64,000 bases of DNA from Casuarius casuarius. Lineage: Eukaryota; Chordata; Aves; Casuariiformes; Casuariidae. Below the pieces are notes generated by a model. The model had not been told where the DNA came from. It saw only the letters and a list, made by a program, of their open reading frames with translations, and made no database searches. This document shows positions 1 through 12,006 of the stretch, one piece after another. Each line of letters starts with the position of its first letter. Within the stretch, counting starts at the first letter, position 1. Made by a program: the position numbers and the translations under genes. The stretch covers positions 1,384,629 through 1,448,628 of the forward strand of contig PTFA01000011.1 of the NCBI GenBank assembly GCA_003342895.1, read 5' to 3'.

Positions 1-137
1 GCCACTTGTGTGCCTTTTTAACTTTGCGTCAGTCTATATTCCTTTTTTTTAGGGTCTTGACAGGGTTGGTACCATTGCAAGAGCAGAATGATTCCTACCA
101 GGCCTGCTGAGGGGAAACTGAGGATTAATCAACTTCG

Positions 138-159
138 CTCCGCAGCAAGTGCTGCGGAG
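138..159. repeat. short GC-rich inverted repeat (hairpin)
   Basis: Two perfect 9-base arms, CTCCGCAGC and GCTGCGGAG, flank a 4-base loop AAGT. The arms contain a CpG and are mostly G+C, so an RNA copy would form a stable stem-loop. No terminator-like T run follows and no gene is adjacent. Its role is unknown. Confidence 0.6.
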
Positions 160-322
160 AGGTGGCTAGGAAGGTAAACTGGCTGGGAGTGTCAAGTCCT
201 TTCCCGTTTGCAGCCAGTTCCCTGAGGAGCTTGATACTGAAGAAAACTGATTAACCTGTCACTTCCCTCTGTGGCAGTTTGGGTTGGGTTTTCTGTTGTT
301 GGGTGTGGTGTGCATGTGGTGG

Positions 323-350
323 TTTTTTGTTTGTTTGTTTGCTTGTTTTA
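323..350. repeat. (TTTG)n simple repeat
   Basis: A T-rich run of TTTG units, with one unit changed to GCTTG. It is an ordinary low-complexity tract. Confidence 0.8.
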
Positions 351-553
351 GCAAGGCACCGAGCTGTACAGCCAGCTTTGTATGTTCCCATTGAGGCCAG
401 CTCTCTCAAGCATCCTCTTTTGATGTTATGCTTCAGACAGGTGAGTGAGTGATCTCTTTGCCTGGTATGTCTCTGCTGACCTTAAAACCTGGTCTAACCC
501 CATGGACGTGTTCACTAGCTCCCATGTGAAAAATGAAGATTTTCTCTATTTTT

Positions 554-600
554 NTATATATATATATNTTTNTATATATATATATAAAAAATATACACAC
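554..600. repeat. (TA)n microsatellite with ambiguous bases
   Basis: Two runs of alternating TA are separated by a short T-rich break carrying N calls at 554, 568 and 572, then run into A-rich and AC sequence. The clustered N calls suggest unresolved length or base variation. Confidence 0.85.
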
Positions 601-2225
601 TTCACTCCTAAGCCAAAATATCTGTAAAGCAGTAGCTATTTTTTATTCACTTGCACAAATATATCTATGATATTTTAGGATCTCTGGCTTCAGTTGCAAA
701 AAGTTAAGTAACACACCTTATTCCTAGAGATCTGCTTGCGTTATTGATGATGCCTTTTACCAAAAGGAAAACAAGTAAGAGGGCAGTCTAGCTTCTGCTT
801 TAATCATAGCATGCAGTGAGGAAAAGTGTCTGCCAAACAAGGAAGGTATGGGTCAAAACAGGAATAAAGGAGGACATTGGCACGACAGCTAAACTCGAGT
901 CCAAAGACTGCTGAAAACTTGTGATCTGTGCTGATGTGTGAGAACAGCTTTTAAATGCAGTGCAATTCCTGTTTGTTNCCCTCATTTGTGTTGCAGCACA
1001 CCAGACCCCCAGCAGCCTGAAGATGATTTNTCTGAAAGGGTGAACGGGAACTATCCACCGACAGGGAAATCTCCTTGCTGATTCATTCACCGTGATATTC
1101 AGATGCGTACCCTTCTGGTCCTCAGGATTTTAAAGGGTTTAACTATCTTCAGTGGCTCTCCTGCCATGGTATATCATAGTCATCTGTCAATCTAACAGTT
1201 CTTCGGATGTCTGCTGGAGATTGACATTGCTTAGGAAGTAGGACTGGAGCTGGAAGGCGATTTGGAGGTTCGGTACGCTGAGAGATCTTCCTTATAGCAG
1301 GGGACAAAGTTTGGTCTGCCCATGTGGCATCATCAAACGCCGTCAGCTATACTTAGGGGACTCGGTTCATTTCAAACAACTGAGCCTTTCTGGCTTCAAG
1401 AGCAGCAGACACAGTGTTTGCTATTCCTGGAAAACATTACAGTCTTCAAGCTTGATTTATATATACAAAATAAAATCATATTAAACTACGTGCATGGGTC
1501 TTGAGAGAGAGATGGTGGAAGTATATTTTACTTCCAGGTACCATAGTTCAAATAGAGAGCTAGGTTGATAGTGACTCTTAAGTCTATCTTATTAAACTTC
1601 TGATCTCTTGGTGGCCTCTGTCACTAGGATATTATATGATTAAACNCAAAAACTGAAACTCCCATTAACAGTACCCTAAACAAAGGGGCAGCCAAATAAT
1701 TCGGTGTCCAAAGTTTGGCCCTGGCCCCTCAACAGAGAGAGGGGACTTGGCTGCTACCCTGTGTCTAATTCTGCTCTTGCTCTCCTTGGCTGGCCATGCG
1801 AGAGACTTGAAGCTTTTGAGCTAGGAAGTACTGTGAAAGCCATAAAGCTATTTAGTGCCNAGAACAAGCTTCTGATTTGCCTCTCTTGTTTCAGCTAGTG
1901 CCAGTTTTGTGATGCTTATCCAGAAGAATTTGGATAAATGGGCTGTGAGTATCTTCTATTTGTTGCAGCGATAGGGGCTTGTGAGGCTAAAATAAATGTA
2001 ATAGTCTCAGAATAAATCTAGGGAAACTCAACAGCCTATCTTCAGCATTTTGGCAGCTAGTGTTGTATTTACTTTTCTTTTCTTTGACTCAAACTGTTAT
2101 ATTTTTCTTCTCTCAGCAAGAGAAAGCCAAAAGCATATATCGGGGTGGTTCTGTGAATAGCTAGAGGATTTATGGTATTAAAGAAGTGTTTTTTTTTTTT
2201 TTTTTCCCCAGCCGTTTAGGAGAAT

Positions 2226-2248
2226 ATGCTACATAACGCGTGTAGCAT
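2226..2248. repeat. short inverted repeat around an ACGCG core
   Basis: Perfect 8-base arms ATGCTACA and TGTAGCAT are separated by 7 bases (TAACGCG). It may be a protein-binding dyad or a chance hairpin. It lies just downstream of a T-then-C run. Confidence 0.4.
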
Positions 2249-3249
2249 AAACAGAATGACTATTGGCAAATACAGTTATCGCTTTTATAGGCAGACTTAA
2301 TGGAGAATATTGGAGTAAACAGTTACAGAAATCTGGTGTGTGTGTTTTGTCTGTCTTAATTTAGAAGATTCCAGAAGAATCTAGAAGATGTTTCAAACAA
2401 AAATGTTGAGTTTGCCTTTTGTGGAGGGGAAAACTGTTGTTGCTTTACTTGTTAGATACAACACTACTTTCTTCCAGCTCTTATTTTTGGTGTCTAAAAC
2501 TTTTTAACTTTGATGTCAAATTGTGTGTGTAAAGGGAAATAATCACACCAACCTTGATTAGGGTTTATGGGTGTGTTTTTTTTAATAAGGGTGGAGGATT
2601 ATTTCAAAACAATCGAGCAGTTGTTGTTTTTAAAAAAAATCAACCATATTCAGTGATTAAATCCTAAAAATTTCATGTGCCCAAAAGGCCCGTAAATAAC
2701 TTCTTAAATAGTTTCATTGCCAGGTCTGAGCTAGTTTGCCTAAATTTTGAAAAATAGGTAATTCAGTTCAGAGTAGGAATCTCTCAAATCGTGATAGTTC
2801 CATAAATAGATATATCCTAGAAATAGCAAGTGGCTGCTTTTCTTGGTGTCATGATCTTGGATACCTTCTGAAAATTCAATAATGCCAATACTAAGTCTTA
2901 TACCATTAAAATTTCTGGGCAGTAGGATTTGGGGGTACTATAGCCACCTCTCCCTTCTCTGTCCATTGCACTATGAAAAGGACAAAATAAGGATTGGCTT
3001 CATCTTGGGAAGACTGTATTTTGTACTATAAAAGATTAGAAGAACCTACGATATGAAACTGAACTGTAACTTATATTTTAAAAAAGTGACAACTGGGAAT
3101 AGGACATGCACGTCTCTTAGAGTATCACAGTCTTCTCTCAAAAGCCTATAGGCAGAATCCTAGGTAGCCACAATTGATGGGAAACACATGAGGTTAACCT
3201 TTCCGAATAATAATGCCATCTGCAGGAGTTTCCTAGCCATCAGCCCTTG

Positions 3250-3470
3250 TCCCAGCAGACCATTTGTACTTCACAGCATTAATATTCATTAGGTGTAACA
3301 CCATATGTTGCACAGCAGGATGCATTGCCAGCAGACTGTTTGTCATAAAGCCAGATTTAATAAAGCATTGTAAAACAAACATTATGATGATAAATACAAA
3401 ATGACAGGCTAATTAAGAGAATCTTAATTGCCATTTTTCCATAATAACACTTGTTTATTGTGTATCTGTC
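3250..3470. promoter_or_regulatory. candidate conserved non-coding element (homeodomain-type motifs)
   Basis: The block contains repeated TAAT-core motifs: ATTAATATTCATTAG near 3,278, and CTAATTAAG followed within about 15 bases by CTTAATTG near 3,410-3,432. It has no repeat signature or coding frame. Clusters of TAATTA-type sites are common in vertebrate developmental enhancers. That role is an inference from base composition and motif content only. Confidence 0.2.
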
Positions 3471-5552
3471 TCATGCTAGTACCTTACGTGTACAGTTTTT
3501 CACTCTATCTGCTCCATAAGGGAATCTGTACCTCATATGATTTTAAGGCACTTAATGTTCAATTGTAAGGAGTTGAGTCAAGACTAATTAATAGTTATAC
3601 TAGGGATGTGCATAATCATTGACCTCTGATCTTGGCAAGCACTGGAAAAACTGAAATATAGATTTAAGAGGGGTGTGAGTTCGTTGGGCACAACTTGCGG
3701 CCCTGAATTGAGGAAATCTATATGAAAATGCAGGCTGTTGCAGTTCTATGGACAGGTAGTATGCGAATCTTTCACACCAGGAACACTTTTCAGTGAGCGG
3801 CTTTAAATANAAATAGCAGTTTTCATGTAGCAGTTGTAGAATGAAAGCCCTCGTTGTTCCTTCTTCACTACAATGGAATTTCACTGCGACTCCATTTCTG
3901 TGCGCTGAGGACTCCATGGGAGGGGAAGGGATTTAAAGAATGTGAAACTACATTACAAATTAATGCAGAGAAGTGACACCTATTTTTCTTCTTGCTCTTA
4001 CCTTTTATCATAGTAGTTGCTGCCAGAGTGCAAGGAAATTAATATACCCTTCCTCAAGCCTGTCAAGGNGGCAAGTCACAAAACTTTCTGAAACTCAAAG
4101 TATTTCTCCATGATCCTTCTACATTACACAAAGTTTTTATTCGGACAGTTGCCTGACTCTATATTTAAATGAGGAAGACAAAGAAAAAATCATGACCTGA
4201 GAAGTGAAACTTGTATGGGATTTTTGCCTCTCACTGATGTTGCAGTTGGTTTTTAACCCTCATCTTGGTGAGGCTTGCACTTCTGCTGGTGCCAATTGCT
4301 CCTGTAACTTAGGTAATTTAGTTGCTGACTTTCACACTGTTTTACAGAGACAATGTGGTGACCATAACCAAGAGCAGGTACAGAACTGGAAGCTAGAGGA
4401 GGAAAAAGCAAACCCTTTGAGTATTGTGACGTGCTTTGAATTTCACCACAATGTCTCTCCGTCTGGACACCTTATACCCATGGTTTGTTTCACAAAGCAA
4501 AACATCCTAAAGGACAAAACAGAGTGAAAAGGAGCCAAAAAACTGTAATTCATATAAAAATATTGCATATGCTGTCCTACTTGAGATGGAATAGTCTTAT
4601 GTAGCTTGTATTGTAGTTTTGGAAATGTTAGTGCTTCAGAAACTAGACCGTACTTTTTTTTTTTTTTGCCCAAGTTGTAATTCCATGTACATACACCAGA
4701 TCCTACCGAATGCATAAGATCCTGTGTTGAATTGATGATACTACTTAAGAAACTCCTAAATCCAGAGCCAATGTTGTTTCTTCCTCCCCCTGCCTCAGCA
4801 CCTGTCTCTACAATGGGATTAACAGAGTGAGTACAGAAAAAGTAAAGAACTAGTAAACTGTTGGCCTCTCCTTCACCCTCCTATTTTATGTGGCTTGTGA
4901 TAAAACTGCAGTTGAAACACAGAATAAGCATGAAAAGGCTTGAGCTGTAAAGGAGATCTCTGTAGGGTGTAAGGTGTTTGTTTTGATGGGAGAAGGTGAA
5001 AAAGATGTTATTTCTTCTGTAAACACTTCCTGAACTGCAGCTTATAGTCCTTCCCAACCACCTGCTTGGATCAGCTCCCAGAGATACCTTATCTGCTATT
5101 TTAGACTTGCTTCTCCCACTGAATGCTTCTTCCTGTTTTCTCGGTTTTCAACCACACTTCTCAGGTTTCAAGGTTCTTTCCCAAGTACACATAAATTGTC
5201 AGTGCAGGATTTTCTACCTTTATTCTCTCCTCCTTTTATTTACTACTTTCACTCCAGGCTTGAACCATATTACAACCATTACTCATTCTCTTTGCTTGCT
5301 GTGCCATTTTCAGATGACTATCAGATGTTTGACATTGCGGGTGATAATCAATTCCCTTAATGTTATGCAGAGCATGAAGTGAGTAAAATATCCATCTCCA
5401 TCTTGCCTAGTCTTAACACTAATATCACTAAAAATGAAGGCAATTCCTCAAAACGTTCACCATGGTTGAAAAACCTAGTACTTCTTGATAAAATGCCTGA
5501 GCAAAAGTCTGAATGTTTCCCCAAAAGGTAGCTGAATCACTCAACAACCTAT

Positions 5553-5574
5553 GACCTCAACTGCAGTTGAGGTC
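5553..5574. repeat. 22-base perfect palindrome
   Basis: GACCTCAACTG is followed directly by its exact reverse complement, CAGTTGAGGTC, with CTGCAG at the centre. It is longer than expected by chance in a window of this size. It may be a dyad binding site or a small cruciform former. No gene context supports a choice. Confidence 0.6.
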
Positions 5575-6420
5575 TTAATCTGAAGAAAAAAGAAAACAGG
5601 GAGCTTTAGTTCTCTGATAGAATGGTGACTTTATCTGAAATCTGTGCTACTGTTTTGCTTGGTCTGACAGTGTAATGGACCTGCTGTTGCCTAACGATTT
5701 CACGGCTTTCCTGACTGTCTGAGCAGGGATAATACCTTCTTAGCCCTCCTGATGCCTGAAAGGGCACATACATATAGCTAAAAGCTGTGTTTGAAACGCT
5801 CTTGCAAGAGGTGTTGAGTGTCACCAAAGACAATAGTGACCATGGTGATAAAATCACTTGGGCTGAGGAGAGAAGTGGGATGATAGGGACAAGGTAGTAA
5901 CTACTGTGTTCTTCCCCAAAAAGATGATTGAGTCAGTTGTGCTCTGGAGCAGGAGAAACGAGGCAATTGGAGTAAGGTGTTGAAATAGTGGTTTAAAAAA
6001 AAGGGAAAGTGGAGTAGAAACTGAAGAAATGTAGTGTGTCATTTGATCTGCTTAAAAATAGTCAATGACATTTTAAAAATCAGTATCTTCACCTGGGAAC
6101 TGCAAAGATTAAAACTTATACTTTATACCTGTTTGTTAGAAAATTTAAAAAAAGAAAGTTTCTGAGAAATCCGGATCACTGACTCTTGGGATCCGGTATA
6201 TTAGCTTTATTTATTTCTATATCTCCTTATAAGACCACTTCCAAAAGCACCCTAGCTCAAGACAGATCATTCATATGAACACCTCAATTAAGTGTGTATT
6301 GGTTTATTAAAGTCTCTAGCACAGTTTACTGCAATAACTGTAGAACGGCCTTAGAAGGTACCTTCTTTCTTTGGACAACATAGAATTAGCTGAATTTCTT
6401 CAATTCTTTTTTCTTCACCT

Positions 6421-6447
6421 TCCCCCTCCCCCCCCCCAAAAAAAATT
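6421..6447. repeat. C-run followed by A-run
   Basis: A polypyrimidine C-rich tract runs directly into eight or more A residues. This is low complexity with no clear function. The A-run has no adjoining transposon body that I can recognise. Confidence 0.7.
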
Positions 6448-7941
6448 AAGTTGTCTAGCCAAACAGCTTTATGGTTTTTGACACATGGAAGTTTTCACGC
6501 TCTGAATTTTGAGCTCAATCATTCAATTAAAATCAAACAAACTTTTAATCTATCTGATGTTTCCTTCCTCTTCCACTTTCCTCATTAGTATGAAAGGAGA
6601 ATTTTGCTGCTGTTGGTTGTCTTATGCATCATTTATGAAATGGGCAAATGTGACTTTTCTTCATGGCTAATACGCTGTTCTTGTCCCACTAAAGTGACTG
6701 CCCATGTGAAATTAACGGGAGTNGCTATCATCCTAAGCAGAAATTCTCAGTTGCATGCCTTTGACACCTAATCAGCATTTTATTTGAATACAGTCTCTGT
6801 TGACAGCACATGTTCTTTACTAAGATATGCTACATTTAAAATTAATCTAATAAATAAAAAAACATTTTCTCAGTGTGGCTGGCACTGGCCCCGAGAAACA
6901 GCATGTGGGAGCGCAGGCGGTTTGGCAAGCCGAGCTGGTGAAAGGGCCGAGCTCCAGCACAGAGCTGCTATGCCCGGCGCTGCTCCAGGTTCGTTGTTTT
7001 AAGGTGTCAGGTCAAGTGGAGATTTGGCTTATGTGGGTAACTAATGATCCCACAGTGTAATTAAAGATCCCACAGTGTGTTTTCTTCCCTGCACACCTCC
7101 CTCAGGGTGGACCTGGGAGGTCCCATGTCAGTAATACATGGCAGAGGGAGTAATTGTGTCTGCATTAGTCCTGTCGTTTCAGCTGGGCCTGGTAGCCGCT
7201 TACTGGTATTAATCGCATTTGCACTGGAAATAGCTGCCCTGTAAGTCCCCAGAGGCAACTGTACCACGAGGCGAACGGCCATTGGTACACAAACACTGTT
7301 TTATGGAAGTACCCTGGCACCCTGGGAGATGAGGGTGAATAAGTGCAAACTGTCCCTTGTGCACAGTGTGCAAGTATGCTACCCTCATTTATTTCAAGTA
7401 ACAACTGCATTTTGTCTGTCCTCAGGTTTTCCTTTAGTACTGTGATCAAAAATCAATAGGCCAATGCTGAATTTAATGTACCGTTCTAGCCATTTTGACA
7501 TCAGTGGAGCTTCTTATTTGAAAAAGGGGGTGTGAACCCACGTGGGTTGGAGGCTTGCTCATATCTATGGCCTGTTGGTTTTGCATGATTTTGTGTTTTC
7601 ATAGTGAGAAAGCCCAGTGTGAGTTTCCCTTATACAGGAGGCTATTTGTCTGAGAGTGGTGACTTACCAAAAATTATAGCATGTAGTCTGTCTTCTCACT
7701 TCTTATCTCTTTTGCTAATGATATGTTTTATACACTAAAAAGAGATGTGTGGTATATGCCAAGAATGGATTTTTAATGAAAGCTCTTAAATATAATATTC
7801 TCATTAGTTCAGTGTTCCTTGAAATCTGCATTTGTTTTGACAGCTTTGTCATCTTAGTCACTTGAATGAGCAACAGCAAATAGAANTGAATTTTTCCTGA
7901 CTAGATGGATTGTCTTGTAAAGCTTTCAAAACAGTAGAGAT
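6448..7941. other. non-genic stretch with a CpG-richer patch
   Basis: No gene recognised. From about 6,885 to 7,000 the sequence turns GC- and CpG-richer, and both strands stay open for 60 to 95 codons, which is expected where stop codons are depleted by GC content. A spaced direct repeat lies at 7,046-7,078. The rest is ordinary AT-rich DNA. Confidence 0.6.
6885..7330. promoter_or_regulatory. candidate regulatory or conserved non-coding block
   Basis: A local rise in CpG (several sites within 6,889-7,000) is followed by a 13-base element repeated at exactly 20-base spacing (7,046-7,058 and 7,066-7,078), and by TAATTA- and ATTAAT-type motifs near 7,058 and 7,209. The mix of CpG and spaced motifs resembles conserved regulatory DNA. 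No coding frame or repeat family explains it. Function is inferred, not shown. Confidence 0.22.
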
Positions 7942-7954
7942 GGGGCGGGGGGGG
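7942..7954 (+). repeat. G-run
   Basis: GGGGC followed by eight G residues. It is a short G-rich tract that could contribute to a G-quadruplex only together with nearby G pairs. Confidence 0.6.
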
Positions 7955-10900
7955 AAGTGGATTTTTCTTTTCTTTCCATAATAGACAAATAAAGCTGTGC
8001 TCTGTTTCTGAATCTGCCATTGTCAAATTGGCCTTTGACAGGTTTTGCAATGAGAAACTGAGGAGAGGTTAAAAAGTTAAGAATTGGACCCTTGCAAGCT
8101 TGTAGGGCCAAGGCAATAAATAACACTAACAGGATGATAGAGCACGTCTGCAGCAGTGCTCCTGGCCTTTGATTTGTGGACTCTAGGTAACATTGCTATA
8201 GATGTGATTTGGAGGGGAAAAAAGTAGATAGAGATCAGAGCTGAACGCTATTGATGTGTTGTGCATGTCTCTCAAAAACAACCGACCTTATTCTTTTTAT
8301 AATACTAATGCACGTTGTCATCTGAGTAGCTCTGAAGGACATGAAAATTTCACCTTTCTCGATACTGCTGTGATCTTTGTAACATCCAGGCGAATAAAAG
8401 CAGTCTTCATACATGTATGGTCACTTCAAGATGCTGCGGATGCTAAAAATTTGCATTTGTTAAAAAGCATCTAGAAAAACTGATATTAAATGCAGTGGTA
8501 TCAGATCTGTCTCAGAAAATCTGACTCGCAAATTGCCAGAGGCTACAAGCCTATTTTGGCAGACAAAAGTGGGGATGGGCCTTTTATTCTGAACTGGTAT
8601 GGCTGTTCAGGTGGTGGCAAAAAGGCCAGTGTCTGGGAGCTGTTATGCATTCACCATCCGAGGCTGTTCACGTGGCCGAAGCTTGTTTGCCTCTGAATTG
8701 GATTTTGAGGAAGGAGGAGTCCTTCTAGAGCAAGCCCACAATAATTAATGGGGGGCCATGTGGGGAAAAGGCAGCCTCCCAGCAGCTTCTGCCCTGTGGG
8801 ACCCAGGGAACTGTATCACCCTTCAGTCCAGCACAGCTTCTAAAGCAACTAAAATCATGCGGAAGCAACTAACTAGGGTAGTGGGCTGTACTCAAGCCTG
8901 TTATTTCCAAGAACTCAAAAAATAAATAATCCTTGCAAAATGAGATTGAAAGGAAATGTGACAAAATGGACCAGATCTCTGGGGAGACTAAAAGACTAAA
9001 GAGCTTTGGTTTATTTATTATNAAGTCGGCTGAGGAGGCTAAGCGAATAAAGTATCCAGAAGTCAGAATTTAGGCCCATAAACATTTTCCAAGATAATGG
9101 CTTAGATTTTAAAAAATGCTTTCAGTTTGGACCTGCTAAAAAAATTGCCAGGTCCCTTAGCTTGAGAACTTTCTTTGGCATCAAAGACATGTTCTTTTTT
9201 TTTTTTTTTTTTTTTTAATGCCTGTGAGAGATGTCCCACAGTTCTCCTTCATGCTGTTCTTCAGTACATTTTCAGAAATCATCAATCTGAAGTCAGAAGG
9301 CCGGTTTTATTTAAATGATGCCTCTTTGCAAGGGGAAATAATGCAGCACTGGCTTATAAATTTCCTCTTTCNCAGCTTCTTTCACCTACAGCTCTGATTG
9401 TCCATCACTATACACAAGCAGCTTTAAACAGATAGTAAAACAGTAAACATACGTAGCTTTTTAATCTACTGAATGTAGATTCAGGGGTCTCTGCTGAATA
9501 AAGGTCTGCATATACACTAATTCATTATATCCCAGAACTAAAACAAATATTAACAAAGTTGAGCGGGACACATGGGAAGGATCAGCTAAATCATTTTTAT
9601 TGTTCATGGGAACCCTTGGCAGGAAAGAAACCCTAACAGAAAGACCTCCTCCTTATTAAACAAGGTGGCTCTCTGACTCTGGAGTCAAGAAGCTTTTTAA
9701 AAGGATTAACAGGACTTTGATGCTCTGATATCTCATGCATTTTTCACTTGCAAAGGCTGGATGTCTGCTAGCTTGCTTTTTATCATAACTCAGGAGTGAG
9801 TGATGGTTTTGCACCCAGAAAAGAGAAGTAGTGCCGTAAAAGTAAAGGATGTGGAATACCATAGTCCTTAATGAAAATTATTACTGTTGCATTTTTAAAG
9901 GAGAAACAATGTCATTGCCTGGAAACCATTCTATATGCTGTTAACATATTTTTAAAATGTGTGTATAGCACATGCATTGGTATTCTTGTATACGATGTGG
10001 ACTCATTTCTGAGCTATACTATACCACTTCTCACCATAGTGAAGAAATGGCAATAGTATGTGACTGTAAATTATTCAGGAGCAGTCATACAGATTTGAAT
10101 TAAGGTTTATGCACAGTGACATGCTGTGGTAAGCTTCAAACTTGGAGGAACATGTCAGTAAAGCCAATCACGGGGTTGGGTGACTATAGAATATAAAGAT
10201 GTGTGACAGAAAGGAAAAGAATGAGAGCTAGAAAGAATACAATTGTGAATAACTTCAGGAAATACTGTGAACTTCAGTGTCCACATAGAAAACTAAAGCT
10301 GGGAAGNAGCAAGGAGTTAGAAGGTACATAGGACAAAGCAAAACAGTTAAATTGTAAACCATTATAAATACTTAGGAAATCAGATAATAGCAGGGAGATT
10401 CAGGCTGTCATATTTGCTGAATCTGACATTACTTAGATTTACATGTGACGGGCCTTTGCTCCATTTTGAATTTTGACTTGTATGGTGTTCTTCTATGGGA
10501 AGAAAATAGCAAGTCTGCATTCTGGTCAGAACAGTAAACAGTAAATCCATCACAAAAAAAGTCAGATTGGAGTAACAGAGTCTAAATGGACATTATTTTT
10601 AAATTTAGCTGGGACTACTCATGCTCTCAGCATCCTCTTGTGCATATGCTGGAGAATGTCTGGCTAGGTGTTTTCACATCTGTCAGTAAAGCCAAGCCCT
10701 GAATGCAAAGTGCAGCACTTGGGAACACTTTACAATTTTTGTGATGATCCCCAGAGGACTTTGAGCATGTAAAAAGCAAAGAAAGGATTAGAAGGACCCA
10801 CAAATGCATTATTGTATTTTCATCTGCAAAAGGAACAATGTTACTCCAGCTTGGTCCCGTAAGTTACATCACTTTGGACAATGATCTTGCCAGATTGTAA

Positions 10901-11490
10901 CTACCACTGTGTTTGAGTGGTAGAAGTGTTAGATTTAGAAATATTCAAAGCAAATTCAGGACTTGAATGAAATAAGTATTTACTAAAATAATTCACATTA
11001 TTTCCTTTTTTTTTTAATAAATGGCAAAACAAATCCTCTGGTCATGGACTTGCAAAAATTTGAAAGATAACCATAGAGGATCTGAAAAGGAAAGTTACTT
11101 ATGGAGACTAGCAGAGACTGTGACTCTGTGGAAGCTAAAATTTCTCAGGTTTTCCAGTACTAGCCAAATGGCAGCTAGACAAGCCCATACAGCCCTTGGA
11201 AAAGGGCCTGCATCCTTAAGAGTATCTGCTCTCTTCTTCCAGATTCCTTCAGGAACAAGTAGGTGCTCTGAGAAGAGAGGGGCATGTTGGCATGGGTTAC
11301 ATTTCAGATGATGGAGGGAGCCCTAACAGCTGGAAAGGCAACGGACCTCCATGAAGTGACAGAACCTTCACCCAAAACTAATCATGGCATGAGTTCATAA
11401 AGGGAACTTTATAGAAGTAATATCTAATAACTTTGGCTTTATCTATAGCTGATCTGAGGTTGCATGGGAGGAGAATTCCTTACACAGAAC
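7955..11490. other. non-genic stretch
   Basis: No gene, repeat family or RNA gene recognised. The largest open frames are about 70 codons, apart from a 96-codon frame at 11,021-11,311 that has no supporting splice context. A 22-base T run sits at 9,195-9,216. Occasional N calls occur (for example near 9,022 and 9,372). Confidence 0.6.
9195..9216. repeat. T22 homopolymer
   Basis: An uninterrupted run of 22 T residues. No retroelement body adjoins it on the side where an A-tail would attach, so it is called a simple homopolymer. Confidence 0.8.
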
Positions 11491-11492
11491 CT

Positions 11493-11549
11493 TTTTTTAT
11501 TTGTTTGTTTGCTTGGGTTTTTTGGGTTTTTTTGTTTGTTTCTTTCTTT
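11493..11549. repeat. (TTTG)n / T-rich low-complexity tract
   Basis: Runs of TTTG and TTTGGG units mixed with homopolymer T. It is an ordinary simple repeat. Confidence 0.75.
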
Positions 11550-11953
11550 AACATCAGGTGGCTTTAGATCAGAATCAGACCCATGATAGGGAAGTCAAAT
11601 GTTTTGGAATTGCTAAATGCCTAGGTACTAAAAAGACCAAGAATAGAGTGCATGTCTGGTCATTAGAGATTGGTTTTCCTTCTTGTTTTTTCTTTTTTTG
11701 ATCACTTTACAGACTGTCAGTTACAAAGTTCAGTGTCCTGGCTTGACAAGTGTTTCTTAAACAAGCTAACGGTGATGCTTTTGTATTAAATGATGTATTT
11801 CTACTTGACTCTGCTAAAACTATGCAAATATGCGATTTTTAAATACTGAATAGTAAATTTTGCTGGAAAGATTGGCAAAAATGTAATCAGTGTGATGGCA
11901 GTAACTGTGGTAACTGTGCTGACCTACTGTACTTATTCTTTATTTATTCATAT

Positions 11954-12006
11954 TGTGTGTGTGTGTATATATATATACACACACACACATATATATATAT
12001 ATATAA
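11954..12006. repeat. compound microsatellite with a perfect (TG)6(TA)6(CA)6 palindrome
   Basis: Bases 11,954-11,989 are exactly six TG, six TA and six CA units, making a 36-base perfect palindrome. It is followed directly by about eight more TA units. The whole tract alternates purine and pyrimidine. The outer parts can form Z-DNA, the TA centre melts easily, and the dyad can extrude as a cruciform. A transcript would fold into an 18-bp hairpin from either strand. Confidence 0.9.

Larger units (their letters stand above)
1..2225. other. non-genic stretch with simple repeats
   Basis: No recognisable gene. The longest open frames on either strand are under 100 codons and match no family I know. 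The stretch holds a GC-rich hairpin (138-159), a TTTG repeat (323-350), an interrupted TA repeat (554-600) and a 17-base T run (2189-2205). I see no interspersed repeat that I can name. Confidence 0.7.
2249..6420. other. non-genic stretch, possible conserved block near 3.2-3.5 kb
   Basis: No open frame here is convincing: the longest is about 107 codons, with no splice context or recognisable family. Contents are an AT-rich block with TAAT-core motifs (3,250-3,470), a 15-base T run near 4,651 and a 22-base perfect palindrome (5,553-5,574). I see no transposon I can name. Confidence 0.6.

Noticed and set aside
9195..9216. T22 run as the tail of a minus-strand retroposed sequence
   Set aside because: No SINE or processed-pseudogene body adjoins it and there is no target duplication.
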